From Planctomycetota bacterium (GTDB lineage Bacteria > Planctomycetota > Planctomycetia > JALXBF01), in the NCBI GenBank assembly GCA_026991575.1, contig JALXBF010000115.1:1-52563 (forward strand): a stretch of 52,563 nucleotides of DNA. The letters run 5' to 3'. Numbering within the stretch: the stretch's first letter is position 1; the number at the start of each line of letters is the position of its first letter. A program made the position numbers and the translations under genes. Positions 25,070 through 34,342 of the stretch are shown here, one piece after another. The notes under the pieces were generated by a model. That model did no database searches. It worked only from the letters and a program-made list of their open reading frames with translations, and was not told the origin of the DNA.

Positions 25070-28012
25070 TCAATCGTTAGGCTGCGGGTTCGTGCGCACG
25101 CGCAGCAGGAAGGCCAGCAGGTCAGCAAGCTCTTGAGGCGTCAGCTTCTCACCGAAGCCCGTCGGCATCAGGGATATGCCCAGCGGTTGGATCTGCTCGA
25201 TGTCGGCCCGCTGGATTAGCTCGCGGCTTCCGTCCTGAAGCACCAATTGGATCGACTCGCCCGACTCGTGCTCAATCGCGCCGGCGAGCGATCGGCCGTC
25301 GCGGAGCAGGACGCTGTACTGCACGAATTCGGGGGCGATCTCGCGGTTCGGGTCCAGAATGTGCATGAGAACCTCAGCTGGTCCTCTCCGCCGCACGGAC
25401 GCCAGATCCGGTGCGATCGGCTGGCCGATGCCTTCCAGCCGATGGCACGCGGAGCACTCGCGGCGAAAGAGCTCACGGCCCCGACGCACGTCGCCGTTCA
25501 GCCTCAGCACTTTCGCAACCACGCGCTGGACTTCAGCGGAGGAGACGTTTGTCGCGCCGAGCGACCCGAAGAGCCGTTTGGCCCGGTGTGCGATGGCCTC
25601 GGAGGGATGCTGTGTGAGAAGCCAGCGGCGCTGAGCGGGCACTGCCTGCACAGGTAGCCGCCCGGTTTCAACCGCGTCGAACACCAACTCGATCCACGTT
25701 GTGCGTCGCAGCAGTTGCAGGATCACAGCGGTGCGTAGCGGGCCGTTTACGTCGTGCCACAGCGCGAGCAGATCCTCACCAGCCACACGATCAGCGAACG
25801 TTCCAATCGTGCGCACGGCTGGCCCGGCCAGATCAGGGTCGCCGCACCGGGCCAGTTCCAGGAGCATGCGCCGCGCCTCGGTGTAGGTGGCCACTGTGCG
25901 CAGCGCGTCCAGGGCCCTGGCCAGCTCCGCTGGCTCCGTCGCGCGGCGCACGGCATCTAGAGTGAGCCGTACCAGGCGCTTGCGCTCCGCTTGGAGCTCC
26001 GGATCGTTCAGGACCCCCCTGCGACGCAGCTCGCCCATGGCGGCCGTGGCCAGCAGCAAGCGCAGCGGCTCGGGCATGCCAGCAAGCCCTTGCAGAAGCG
26101 ACGCTGCCTGCTGGGGCGTCGCTTCGCGCGCAGCCGTGGCGACCAGCAGCTCTAGCAGCTCACGGTACTCAGGCAGCACGCTACGTGGCGCGAGCTGACG
26201 AAGCACGCCGTTATAGAGCTGCATCGCGCGGCCAGCCGCAGACGAAGCAATCGCTGTCGCGAACCAGCGGTCTCTGCCGTCGGCGACCGCTAGTTGAATC
26301 AGCGCATCAGTCGCGCGTGGTTCCTGAGTGAGCTCTCCCAAGACCAACGCCAGCCGGAAGCGGACGCGGACGGCGGGATCGCGGGCCAGCCGTAGCAGAG
26401 CTGCCTGCACGGGGGCCCGATCCAGGTAGGCCTCGGCCACGCGCACGGCCTGCTCACGCACGTGCCGGTCCGGGTCTTGCAGTGCCCTGCCTAGCTCGAT
26501 TTCGCTCAGTCCGCCCAGGCGGTGCAGCGCCCAGAGGGCGAGCAGTCGGCCGCGTGGCGTGCGAGCCGTCCCGACAGCCTGGCGTAGCAGCGGCACCGCT
26601 TCCTGATGCTGACGTTCGATCAGCAACCGATGAGCGGTCTCGGACCACCACGCCGCCGGGTGATCCAGCAACTCGACCAGCCGAGCTGGCGAGGCGCTGC
26701 GGAGCTGCGGCCGTGCCCGAGGGCGAAAGCCGTCCGGTTCCAAACGATAGAGCCGTCCCCGATCCACACCGGAGACCAGGTCCAGTTTGGCCAGTAGCTC
26801 ATCGGGAATCGACCACGGATGCTCGATGACCTCCCGGTACATGTCCACAATGTGCAGCGTTCCGTCCGGCGCGTTGCAGAAGTTGACGGGGCGGAACCAG
26901 TTGTCGGTGCTGGCAACCACTTCACTTGCCTCGTCAATACGCTCGGAACGGAACGTCACACCCGCTTCGATCAGACGCCGACGGTGCACGAGGTTGTTGG
27001 CCACTTCGGCAATGAAGACCTGGTTCCGAAACGACGCCGGATACGCGTCCCCTCGATAGACGGTTATCCCACAAGCCGACGTGAAGAAGCCGATGCCGAC
27101 CAGTTCGCTGCGTGGAATACCCCGCGGATCGACGGCCCACCGGCGTGCGCGCAGCAAGCGCCACGGCTCGGGCTTCGCAATCGGGTAGACCGGCACCTGG
27201 TCCCCCGCCTCGGCCACGTCGGTCATTCCACTCCGAATCGCGGTGATCGGATTCCGCGCCAGGTATCGGTAGTCGATGACGATGTGCAGCACCGGGTTTC
27301 GGATATTGCAGATGAAGCGGTTGCCCCAGTCGTCGAAACAGTTCCCGAATCGTCCAGCCCCAGTCTCCACGCGGAATTGCTCGGTCAGTGGATCGAACGA
27401 AAAGTCCTGACGCCTCAAGCTCAGGGTCCGGCCATTCCAGCGTAAGAGGCCGCCGTTGCCTGAGCCGGCTCCGTAGAAACGGCCGTCAATGGCCCACTTC
27501 AGGTTGTTCGCTACTGCTTGGACGTTGTACGTGCCAAAACCGGTGCAGACTCGGCGGCGAATGTCGGCAATCCGATCGCCGTCGGTGTCCTTCAGGTACC
27601 AGAGGTCTGGGGGGGCAAGCACGTACAACCCACCGCGCCAGACAGCCACGGAAGTCGGCCAGTGCAGGCCGTCGGCAAAGATCTTGCTGCGGTCAAAGAC
27701 ACCGTCGCCGTCTTCGTCCCACAGCACTCGGATGCGCCCCGCCGGCGTGCGGTGGTCGTTGGCCGGATACGGATAGCCACGCATCTCGGCTACGTAAGCC
27801 AAGCCGTTCTCGTCGTAGACCAGGTCAACCGGGTCTGTAACCAGTGGCTCGGCCGCAAGCAACCGCATACGCATCCCGTCTGCTACCCGAAACGTCCGCA
27901 GCGCATCCCGCGGTGCCAACGGCGGAACACGCGGCACCTGCTGGGCAACGGCCACGGACCCAGTTGCCATCGCTGCGATCGCCAGGATCCAGATACGCAC
28001 CATCTGCTCCAT
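25070..28012 (-). CDS. PVC-type haem-binding CxxCH protein (membrane-bound dehydrogenase/propeller, HEAT repeats, cytochrome c)
   Basis: 980 residues from ATG 28012 (GAGG 9 bases upstream). Residues 1-23 are a signal peptide. Residues ~35-440 form a propeller-like dehydrogenase domain typical of planctomycetes: LAAEPLVTDPVDLVYDENGLAYVAEMRGYP, VLWDEDGDGVFDRSKIFADGLHWPT, and NFCNAPDGTLHIVDMYREVIEHPWSIP near 385-410. Residues ~460-820 are HEAT-type repeats (LWALHRLGG, DRHVREQAVRVAEAYL, AVRVRFRLALVLGEL). The C-terminal ~130 residues contain RRECSACHRLEG, a c-type haem site, with a later Met (SLMPTGF) as possible axial ligand. This architecture is a hallmark of Planctomycetota and is presumed to oxidise sugars in the periplasm, though the substrate is unknown. 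Downstream, the ThuA gene converges. Confidence 0.93.
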   Translation of the reverse strand: MEQMVRIWILAIAAMATGSVAVAQQVPRVPPLAPRDALRTFRVADGMRMRLLAAEPLVTDPVDLVYDENGLAYVAEMRGYPYPANDHRTPAGRIRVLWDEDGDGVFDRSKIFADGLHWPTSVAVWRGGLYVLAPPDLWYLKDTDGDRIADIRRRVCTGFGTYNVQAVANNLKWAIDGRFYGAGSGNGGLLRWNGRTLSLRRQDFSFDPLTEQFRVETGAGRFGNCFDDWGNRFICNIRNPVLHIVIDYRYLARNPITAIRSGMTDVAEAGDQVPVYPIAKPEPWRLLRARRWAVDPRGIPRSELVGIGFFTSACGITVYRGDAYPASFRNQVFIAEVANNLVHRRRLIEAGVTFRSERIDEASEVVASTDNWFRPVNFCNAPDGTLHIVDMYREVIEHPWSIPDELLAKLDLVSGVDRGRLYRLEPDGFRPRARPQLRSASPARLVELLDHPAAWWSETAHRLLIERQHQEAVPLLRQAVGTARTPRGRLLALWALHRLGGLSEIELGRALQDPDRHVREQAVRVAEAYLDRAPVQAALLRLARDPAVRVRFRLALVLGELTQEPRATDALIQLAVADGRDRWFATAIASSAAGRAMQLYNGVLRQLAPRSVLPEYRELLELLVATAAREATPQQAASLLQGLAGMPEPLRLLLATAAMGELRRRGVLNDPELQAERKRLVRLTLDAVRRATEPAELARALDALRTVATYTEARRMLLELARCGDPDLAGPAVRTIGTFADRVAGEDLLALWHDVNGPLRTAVILQLLRRTTWIELVFDAVETGRLPVQAVPAQRRWLLTQHPSEAIAHRAKRLFGSLGATNVSSAEVQRVVAKVLRLNGDVRRGRELFRRECSACHRLEGIGQPIAPDLASVRRRGPAEVLMHILDPNREIAPEFVQYSVLLRDGRSLAGAIEHESGESIQLVLQDGSRELIQRADIEQIQPLGISLMPTGFGEKLTPQELADLLAFLLRVRTNPQPND

Positions 28013-28361
28013 TGCCGCTGACCTCGCTCGTTCGCGTAAGCAGCTCAGCGCGAGCCGCACTACGATGCGAAGTGCCTTCCCAAAGCATGGGGAACCTACC
28101 ATGGCGCGCTGCGCACGTGGCAACCAAGCACACTCCGCGAGAGCAGCTTGCAGCCGGCAACTCCGCGCCGGCCCAGGCGCACGCCGAGCGTTACAACTTC
28201 GATCATATGGCACCGCCGGGGCCGACCATACGGCAGGGCCGCCACTGACCAGAGGGGGACCGTGGCACGCAGCCGTCCCATCGCCTTAAGACGAGACGAA
28301 CAACCGGCCGGGGGCGATCTATCGGGGTTTCCTCACGGTGCCGGCGGTCCGGCGGCAGCAC
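28013..28361. other. Intergenic region, about 0.35 kb
   Basis: Upstream region of the large haem protein and downstream of the deacetylase-like gene, both on the minus strand. Nothing beyond a presumed promoter is recognised. Confidence 0.45.
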
Positions 28362-29861
28362 CTAACGGAGTCGGATCGCCGGTTTGATCGTCCAGGCCTG
28401 CCGCTTAGCCAACTCCATCATCTCCGGCGCACGGAAGCCCGGCGGGAAGATCACCCAGCCCCAGAGGCCGGCTTGGTCATCAGCCACGTAGGAAGCTGCG
28501 GTCAGGGTCGCTGGCTCAATGAGCACACGCTCGTCCGGCCCCGGCACTTCGCCGCGGGCAACGTAACGGGCAAGCGCCATGTAGAACGACTCCGGTGCGA
28601 CCACCTTGCTACCCAGCCACACCGCGGGAGGCACGGCGCGGTGGTAGCGAACGTAGTCCAGCACGTCGCGTACCGTGCGGTTGAACTGGCTGCCATCGGT
28701 CTCCACAGCTTCGTGCTCGACAGTTGGCTCGGTCGGGCCCAGCGGTGTGAAAGGTAGTGTAGGCCGCGGACTCGAGGCCCCGTCCAGGCGAGCAGCATGG
28801 GCAGCCAGCATCAGGTAGAAGATTTCCGACGCGCTCAGCGCATAGATCCTCCGGTGCACCTGCCACGTCACGCCACGCTCCAGTGCCGCGTCTGCCAGCG
28901 GTTCGGCAAGGAACCGGTGCCCGATGCTGCGGTCCTCGTACAGTGTGACTGCGTCGCGGGCCGTCATGAACCTTACATTGGCGTGGTCCTTGATAAAGCG
29001 CACGTACTGCTCGAAGTTCCGGAACGCCAGTTCGATCTGTTCTGGACGTTTCATCGGAGGAACCTGCCAGCGCTGGCGTGGCGGATTGGCCCCGCGGCTG
29101 AAGTTCACGCCGTCCCAGAACTTGGCGTGGACGAACTCACACGGATGGTAGACGATGCTGACCGGTCCACCCCCTTCGCCGATCAGTTGTCGGTAGTGCT
29201 GCTCGAACTCCGCCTTGCCCTCGGCGAGCTGCTCGGGGCGGTCCAGTTCGCAGCGAATCGTAGCGGTGAGGGCATAGAGGTTCAGGATGCCGCAGTACCA
29301 GAAAGGCTTGCCATCGAGTTGCACGTGTCGGCCTGCGTCGAGATAGACGGGGATGCGCCAGTGGCGCATGGCTCCATACTGCTGCGGTCCCCAGGAGCTG
29401 CCGGGTTGCCCGTAACAGCTCGGCAGCATCCCGAAGATCCGGGCAACGTCACGTACGCCCGGTCCTTCGCGCCGGATGAACTCACGCACACCTTCGTGCC
29501 AGCCGAGCCGCGACAGGTACAGTGCAGGCGTCGGCTGAACGCTGTGGTAGTTAGCGTGAAAGCCGATATCGTGCCGCTTCAGCGCCTCGATCACGTCCTG
29601 TCTGCCGCGTGCCTCAAGGACGCGCGCCTTCTCGCCGACCAGCTTGAACGTGGCCCGCACGCCCAGGCCTGTCAGGAACTCTGCCAGCCTCTTGGCAGCG
29701 TCGTCAGACTGTGGCAGGAGATAGTCTTCGGTATCGAACCACAGGTAGACGTCGACGACCGACCGCTTCCCAGGTGCCTGGCCTGGGACCGCTGTCGCGC
29801 TGGACACGACAGCGAGCGTTACCAGGGCGGTGACCACACAACGCATCAGCCTGTGCACCAT
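28362..29861 (-). CDS. Secreted polysaccharide deacetylase-like (NodB-fold) protein
   Basis: 499 residues from ATG 29861 (GGAG 10 bases upstream); longer starts would overlap the symporter gene. Residues 1-25 form a signal peptide. Residues ~35-130 resemble the NodB/carbohydrate esterase 4 barrel: VDVYLWFDTEDYLLP has the acidic motif-1 pair, GLGVRATFKLVGEKARVL corresponds to the next helix, and DIGFHANYHSVQ offers the H-x3-H metal motif. Later parts (PVSIVYHPCEFVHAKFW near 265) add another His. The C-terminal ~150 residues are unassigned. The family removes acetyl groups from amino sugars. The gene follows the symporter gene by 49 bases, giving a likely operon: small membrane protein, symporter, deacetylase. 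Confidence 0.8.
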   Translation of the reverse strand: MVHRLMRCVVTALVTLAVVSSATAVPGQAPGKRSVVDVYLWFDTEDYLLPQSDDAAKRLAEFLTGLGVRATFKLVGEKARVLEARGRQDVIEALKRHDIGFHANYHSVQPTPALYLSRLGWHEGVREFIRREGPGVRDVARIFGMLPSCYGQPGSSWGPQQYGAMRHWRIPVYLDAGRHVQLDGKPFWYCGILNLYALTATIRCELDRPEQLAEGKAEFEQHYRQLIGEGGGPVSIVYHPCEFVHAKFWDGVNFSRGANPPRQRWQVPPMKRPEQIELAFRNFEQYVRFIKDHANVRFMTARDAVTLYEDRSIGHRFLAEPLADAALERGVTWQVHRRIYALSASEIFYLMLAAHAARLDGASSPRPTLPFTPLGPTEPTVEHEAVETDGSQFNRTVRDVLDYVRYHRAVPPAVWLGSKVVAPESFYMALARYVARGEVPGPDERVLIEPATLTAASYVADDQAGLWGWVIFPPGFRAPEMMELAKRQAWTIKPAIRLR

Positions 29862-29910
29862 CTTCGGTAACTCCACGGAAAGGACAGCGGGGCGGTAGGC
29901 CAGGTTGTGG

Positions 29911-31749
29911 TTAGACGTCGATCGGTTCTTCTTCATACTCAAGGATTACCCGATGGCGAGGTTTCAGATACCCGCGACGCACGGCTTCCTCGGAGAGGCG
30001 TACCGTATCGCGTGGCAGAGTATCGTCCGGCTCGCCAACCACAGCATGGACGGACCGCAAACCCCCTAACCACCAACGCGCGTCGCACACGTAGACAACA
30101 TCACCTTGCTGGAGGTCCAGTTCCTTCATGGTCTCCGGATGCAGATGCAGCCGCGGATCGGTTCCGGGGACGACCTGCACTCGAAATCGACGGTGCCAGA
30201 TGTCGTGCCGCGCCCGACGTCGCGCCGGCCGGGGTCGCGGGATGTGGAACCACGTGAGGCGGTCTGCAGCGCTCTCGGCAGCCGGGACCAGGTAGGTCGC
30301 GGCGACGGCGATAACCAACGAGGTCACCAGCCCGAACAGGCTACGCATGTGGGAGTAACCTTCGGAGGGATCAACCCCGTGGGCAAAGGGGGTTACCAGC
30401 GCGGGGTAGTTCAGAGCGGTGATCATCAGGATCATGCCCAGCACCATGGCGATGATGGCCGCGCGAGCGTGGAAGCGAGGCCAGAGCATCGCCAGCGCCA
30501 GCGGCACGGCCAGCGGAGGTGCCACGGTGGAGAGAAAGTCGCTGAGTGCCTGATAGATCGTGTCGTAGTGTTGGAAGACCGGAATGAGACTGATGCCGAG
30601 AACGGCTGACACGATAGCCACGATCCGAGCGACGGTCAGGTAATGCTGGTCGCTCCGGCCCGGCAGGACGGGTCGGTAGACATCGTTGACGCCGATGGCA
30701 GCTACAGCGGTGATCAGCGTATCGAGCGTACTCATCAGAGCGGCCACCACTGCGGCCAGAACCAGCCCCTGGAAGCCGGGGCCGCACACCTTACCGGTCA
30801 CCGCCACGAAAATGTTGCCTGCATCGACGTCCTCGGGCAGAATACCCCGCTCGACCATGGCTCGTCCGGCCCAACCGGCGCCGCTGACCGCCACCGCCGC
30901 AACGGGCATAAGCACCACGACGACGAACAGCATCGCTTTGCGCCCCTCACGCACCGAGCGGGCTGACAGGAACCGCATCAGCACCCCCTGGTTGATGAAG
31001 TAAAACGCGAACGTGGCGGTCATGGCATCGTTCCAGAAATTCCCCACGGCATGCAGATAGGGAGGCGTATTGAACCGGGCAAACGGGAACCTGTGATGGT
31101 AGGGCAACGCCGCCCAAAACTCGGCCAGGCCACCCACTTCGGCGATACCCAACAGGAAAACGCCAATGCCGGCGGCCAGCAACAGAAGTCCCTGGAACAC
31201 GTCGGTGGCGAGAACGGAAGTCTGGCCACCGGCATGCAGATAGATGCCCGAGATCAGCGCCATCAGCGCGGCACCGTACACCTCAGGCATGCCAAAGACG
31301 CCCTTCATGATCCGGCCGATCGTCAACAGGTTCACTGCCACGTAGCCCTGCAGGTAGACCAGCAGGATGAGTGTCACAACGAAACGGACCTGCCAGTTGA
31401 ACCGGCCGTGAAAGTATTCGGGGACGGAAGTGATCCGGTGGTAGTACATCAGAGGGAACCAACCGAACAGGAACAGCGGCAGGACGAACCATTCGTTCGT
31501 GTACGGCGTCATCGCGCAGAAGCCGTACTTGAAACCCACCTCAGAGTACTGGACGAAGCTGTACGATCCGACGAGTGTGGCCACGCAGGACATTGCCAGC
31601 ACCCACCAATGGAACCGGCGTCCTGCGAAGAAGAAGTCGGCCGTACTCTTGGTAAACTTGCCGAACCAGGTGCCGATGGCCAGGACAAGCACGAAATAGA
31701 GCGCTACGACGATGTAATCGGCCAGCACCAACTCGGTGGCACGGCTCAT
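29911..31749 (-). CDS. Sodium:solute symporter (SSF family) with C-terminal soluble domain
   Basis: 612 residues. The first ~495 form about 13 transmembrane helices of the SSF family (DYIVVALYFVLVLAIGTW; TADFFFAGRRFHWW; AALMSTLDTLITAVAAIGVNDVY, where the Ser/Thr-rich helix includes likely Na+ ligands), importing a sugar or similar solute with sodium. The last ~110 residues are hydrophilic and beta-rich: FRVQVVPGTDPRLHLHPETM, LDLQQGDVVYVCDARWW, HAVVGEPDDTLPRDTVRLSE, looking like a small beta-barrel regulatory domain absent from ordinary symporters. The ATG overlaps the stop of a small membrane protein gene by 4 bases (ATGA), so translation is coupled, as for SSF transporters with DUF4212-type partners. 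A deacetylase-like gene follows. Confidence 0.93.
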   Translation of the reverse strand: MSRATELVLADYIVVALYFVLVLAIGTWFGKFTKSTADFFFAGRRFHWWVLAMSCVATLVGSYSFVQYSEVGFKYGFCAMTPYTNEWFVLPLFLFGWFPLMYYHRITSVPEYFHGRFNWQVRFVVTLILLVYLQGYVAVNLLTIGRIMKGVFGMPEVYGAALMALISGIYLHAGGQTSVLATDVFQGLLLLAAGIGVFLLGIAEVGGLAEFWAALPYHHRFPFARFNTPPYLHAVGNFWNDAMTATFAFYFINQGVLMRFLSARSVREGRKAMLFVVVVLMPVAAVAVSGAGWAGRAMVERGILPEDVDAGNIFVAVTGKVCGPGFQGLVLAAVVAALMSTLDTLITAVAAIGVNDVYRPVLPGRSDQHYLTVARIVAIVSAVLGISLIPVFQHYDTIYQALSDFLSTVAPPLAVPLALAMLWPRFHARAAIIAMVLGMILMITALNYPALVTPFAHGVDPSEGYSHMRSLFGLVTSLVIAVAATYLVPAAESAADRLTWFHIPRPRPARRRARHDIWHRRFRVQVVPGTDPRLHLHPETMKELDLQQGDVVYVCDARWWLGGLRSVHAVVGEPDDTLPRDTVRLSEEAVRRGYLKPRHRVILEYEEEPIDV

Positions 31750-31997
31750 GCGCGTGTCTCCGCGGTCAGTGCCACTGCGGCTTGATCACTGACTGGTGGT
31801 TCCTGGGACGCGGCCCAGATCCAGATGGCGTGGACGGTTGCAAACAACAGCAGCCCTGCCACCAGGGCCAGCAGCGTGCGGCGGTCGGCAGGACGGTTCA
31901 AATCGATGGCGCCAGCCCGAACGCCGGCCACCAGGCTAGCCAGAAACACGCAGCCGCCGACGCCGTAGACGTACACGTACGGCAACCACGGCCCCAT
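31746..31997 (-). CDS. Small membrane protein coupled to the SSF symporter
   Basis: 83 residues from ATG 31997, with GGGAGG 10 bases upstream. Two predicted transmembrane helices (about residues 7-25, VYVYGVGGCVFLASLVAGV, and 38-60, TLLALVAGLLLFATVHAIWIW). The stop overlaps the symporter start (ATGA). Small two-helix partner proteins are known for several SSF carriers, so a subunit or stabilising role is inferred. No catalytic motif is present. Confidence 0.8.
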   Translation of the reverse strand: MGPWLPYVYVYGVGGCVFLASLVAGVRAGAIDLNRPADRRTLLALVAGLLLFATVHAIWIWAASQEPPVSDQAAVALTAETRA

Positions 31998-32695
31998 AGG
32001 CACTAACCTCCCTTCAGTCCACGTGTGGTTCGGCACAAGCGTACCCGAACACCCGGACCAAGGCAAGCTTCGGAGAGCGTTGGGGGGTGATGCCAACCCT
32101 GCCGGGGCTCGGTACAGCCGGCCACCTGGATTAGCCCATGTTCCGTAACCGGGGACGGTCACGACCACGGAACCAGTGACGTGGGCATGCTCGGTCGGCC
32201 AGGCACCTCTTCAGGAGCCCGTAGCGAGGGGTGAACGATCGGAGTCCGCAAAACGATCGGCTGCGCGGCGATCAGGACGGCAAGCGGCCGCAAACGCGCG
32301 CAGCGCAACCTGGCCTGCGAGGCCACGCGTACCCGTTCTGAACTGTCAAAGGCCACTGCCGATCCGGTGACCTCTGGCATCTGGGGCAACGGCGGTTGAA
32401 CTGCCATCCGGGTGCGGTGTTCGCGGTTAGCCCAGCAGAAACGGGGGCGCCACACCGATGTCAGCTGGCCGGTGGTGGGCTGACGGGACACGGCGAACAA
32501 ACTCCAGACGCCGACGTCCGCAGCCTGCTCAGTCGAACCTGCCCTCGGCAGCGATGCCGCACGGCATCGGGACAAGCAGTGCACACCATAGGCTGCTCCG
32601 TGTCTTTGTGCCCCGATCCTTTCTCAATGGGGACGACACGTTCATCGGCCCTTCCGCGCAGGGGGAGCGCTTGTGAGCTCAACTGCGACCGCTTC
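31998..32695. other. Intergenic region, about 0.7 kb
   Basis: Region upstream of the symporter operon and downstream of the unknown helical gene. It probably contains the operon promoter. Several short frames on both strands have no supported start or domain. No RNA gene recognised. Confidence 0.45.
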
Positions 32696-33805
32696 TCAGA
32701 GCTCGTTCCGCCGTAAACCAGGGTCCGAGACGGTGGTCTCTACCGTTGGCGCTCGGCGGCGTGTCGGCTCTTGCGCCGGGCGGTTGTTACGAGGGGCTCG
32801 CAGGATCTGGCGGATGGCTTCCGAACGGAGCTCGTGACGCTTCTCCTCTACCTCAAGCCACCGCTTGCGTAACCGGTCGGTCAGCCGTTGCTCGAGCAGA
32901 TCGAGTTCAGAACGCACCCTGCTGACGAACCTGTCCCTTGTAGCTCTTCGGTAGGCCCAGTCAATCAGCAGCCCGACGACTCCGGTGTGAACCACAGTGA
33001 TAGGTGCCGTCCGTGTCAATTCAACTAGAAGGTCCGTGACCAGCTTCTTGACCAGCTGATTGCCTAGTTCGGCGCCGAGCTTCCCACCGGCCTGCCGTGC
33101 AGCCTGGCGCAGAGCGGACTCGTAGGCTTGCTTAACCTGGATGCTAGTTGCACCCTCGGGAAAGCCACTGGATCCGGTTCGCAGCTCCCGTTGAAGGGCC
33201 CGCAGGAGCTTTTCCTCTTCACGTTGCAATAGCGTCACATACCTCTCCGTCGCCCTGCGCACAGCCAGTTCAACGGCGTCTTCACTCAGCACCTTCTCCG
33301 AGAACTCCTTCGCCACGGCTCTCGAGAGTTCCGCCTTCCGGCCCGTGACGACACACCGCAGCACATAGACCCGCCAGGACCAGGACATGAGCCCGTCGAC
33401 GAATTCGGGCACGCGCGCCTTGGCCCGATCAATCGCTGCATGCACAGGAATCAGGCAATAAGGCAGCCTGTGCTTCACGTTCAAGTGGGTTTCACGCAGC
33501 AGTGCCTCGATCTTGGGGGGTAAAGGCTTTCTACGCGGGTGCTTCTTGCCCTGCAGCCTCGCCGTACGGTCGGCCTCCTTTGCTGAGCCGGATCTGTTGC
33601 GGCCGCCCTCTTGGGACCGCACACCGAACGACGGGTTGCCTGGAGTCTGTGACACGCAGAAGCGTGCGGCACCGCCAGCTAAACTGCCACGTTCCGGGAC
33701 ACAGGAGAGCCGCTCAGCACGGGCCCAAGGTGTTGACTCGCTTGCCACGCTGACCAGGAACCAGCACAGCAACGCCGCGAACTCGGCGGAACTCGCGGAA
33801 CTCAT
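32696..33805 (-). CDS. Uncharacterised helical protein with N-terminal signal
   Basis: 369 residues from ATG 33805 (GGGGGAAATGG upstream). A short N-terminal hydrophobic stretch (FAALLCWFLVSVAS) suggests export or a membrane anchor. Residues ~70-95 are basic (KKHPRRKPLPPK). Residues ~95-330 are helical with alternating charge (AVAKEFSEKVLSEDAVELAVRR, LLQREEEKLLRALQREL) plus a mildly hydrophobic segment (APITVVHTGVVGLLIDWAYR near 265) that could be one transmembrane helix. The C-terminus is Arg/Pro-rich. I do not recognise a family, and no partner in the neighbourhood suggests a role. Codon use seems consistent with its neighbours. Confidence 0.65.
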   Translation of the reverse strand: MSSASSAEFAALLCWFLVSVASESTPWARAERLSCVPERGSLAGGAARFCVSQTPGNPSFGVRSQEGGRNRSGSAKEADRTARLQGKKHPRRKPLPPKIEALLRETHLNVKHRLPYCLIPVHAAIDRAKARVPEFVDGLMSWSWRVYVLRCVVTGRKAELSRAVAKEFSEKVLSEDAVELAVRRATERYVTLLQREEEKLLRALQRELRTGSSGFPEGATSIQVKQAYESALRQAARQAGGKLGAELGNQLVKKLVTDLLVELTRTAPITVVHTGVVGLLIDWAYRRATRDRFVSRVRSELDLLEQRLTDRLRKRWLEVEEKRHELRSEAIRQILRAPRNNRPAQEPTRRRAPTVETTVSDPGLRRNEL

Positions 33806-34342
33806 GCCATTTCCCCCATGACGACCACTAGCGGACGGCCTGCAGTCTTGCCCAGATCCGCACCGCAAACAGGGCATGCCCCTCGGGGGCTCACCAGGCT
33901 ATACGATCCAATTTAACAAATTCGCCAGGACTGGCACCTCGCGGCTGCACGCACCAAGCCATCGGTGAGCCATCCGGTACGGGCGTGCGGCAGGCACGGC
34001 GTAAGCCGGGCGGTCAAGGAAAGGGGCTGCAGGCGCCGCTTCGCGGGGCCCAGCAAGGCAACCCGGCGTTCGCTCTTGGGCCGCCCGGGCGACAGCCAGA
34101 GTCGCTACCGCGTCTTTGCGCGAACCGAGGCGCTGGGCTGCCTACTGCCGCATCTCCGCATCGAGCGTCGTCCACAGAGTCTCCAGCGCTTCCTCAGGCC
34201 GGGCATAGCGGAGCCCGATCTCCCCGTCAGCCATTAGGCACCATTGCGTGAGCTCGCGTGCCAGGCCGGCGTGCGCCAGAACGTTGACGCGGCCGTTGGC
34301 GCATCCAGCGCGGCTGGTTTGAAGGGTCTTCCGGATGCGTGA
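33806..34342. other. Intergenic region, about 0.54 kb
   Basis: Between the unknown helical gene and the exporter permease. On the minus strand the frame of the permease stays open for about 66 codons beyond its TAG (to 34142), including a 30-codon ATG frame at 34234; there is no ribosome site, so I treat it as chance. No RNA gene recognised. Confidence 0.45.

Noticed and set aside
28797-29870. 357-residue plus-strand frame opposite the deacetylase-like gene
   Set aside because: Shadow of the minus-strand gene, which has a signal peptide, ribosome site and metal motif.
34142-34342. Open frame continuing past the TAG of the ABC-2 permease for about 66 codons
   Set aside because: No ribosome site, no domain and the permease already has full family length; in high-GC DNA such length is expected by chance.
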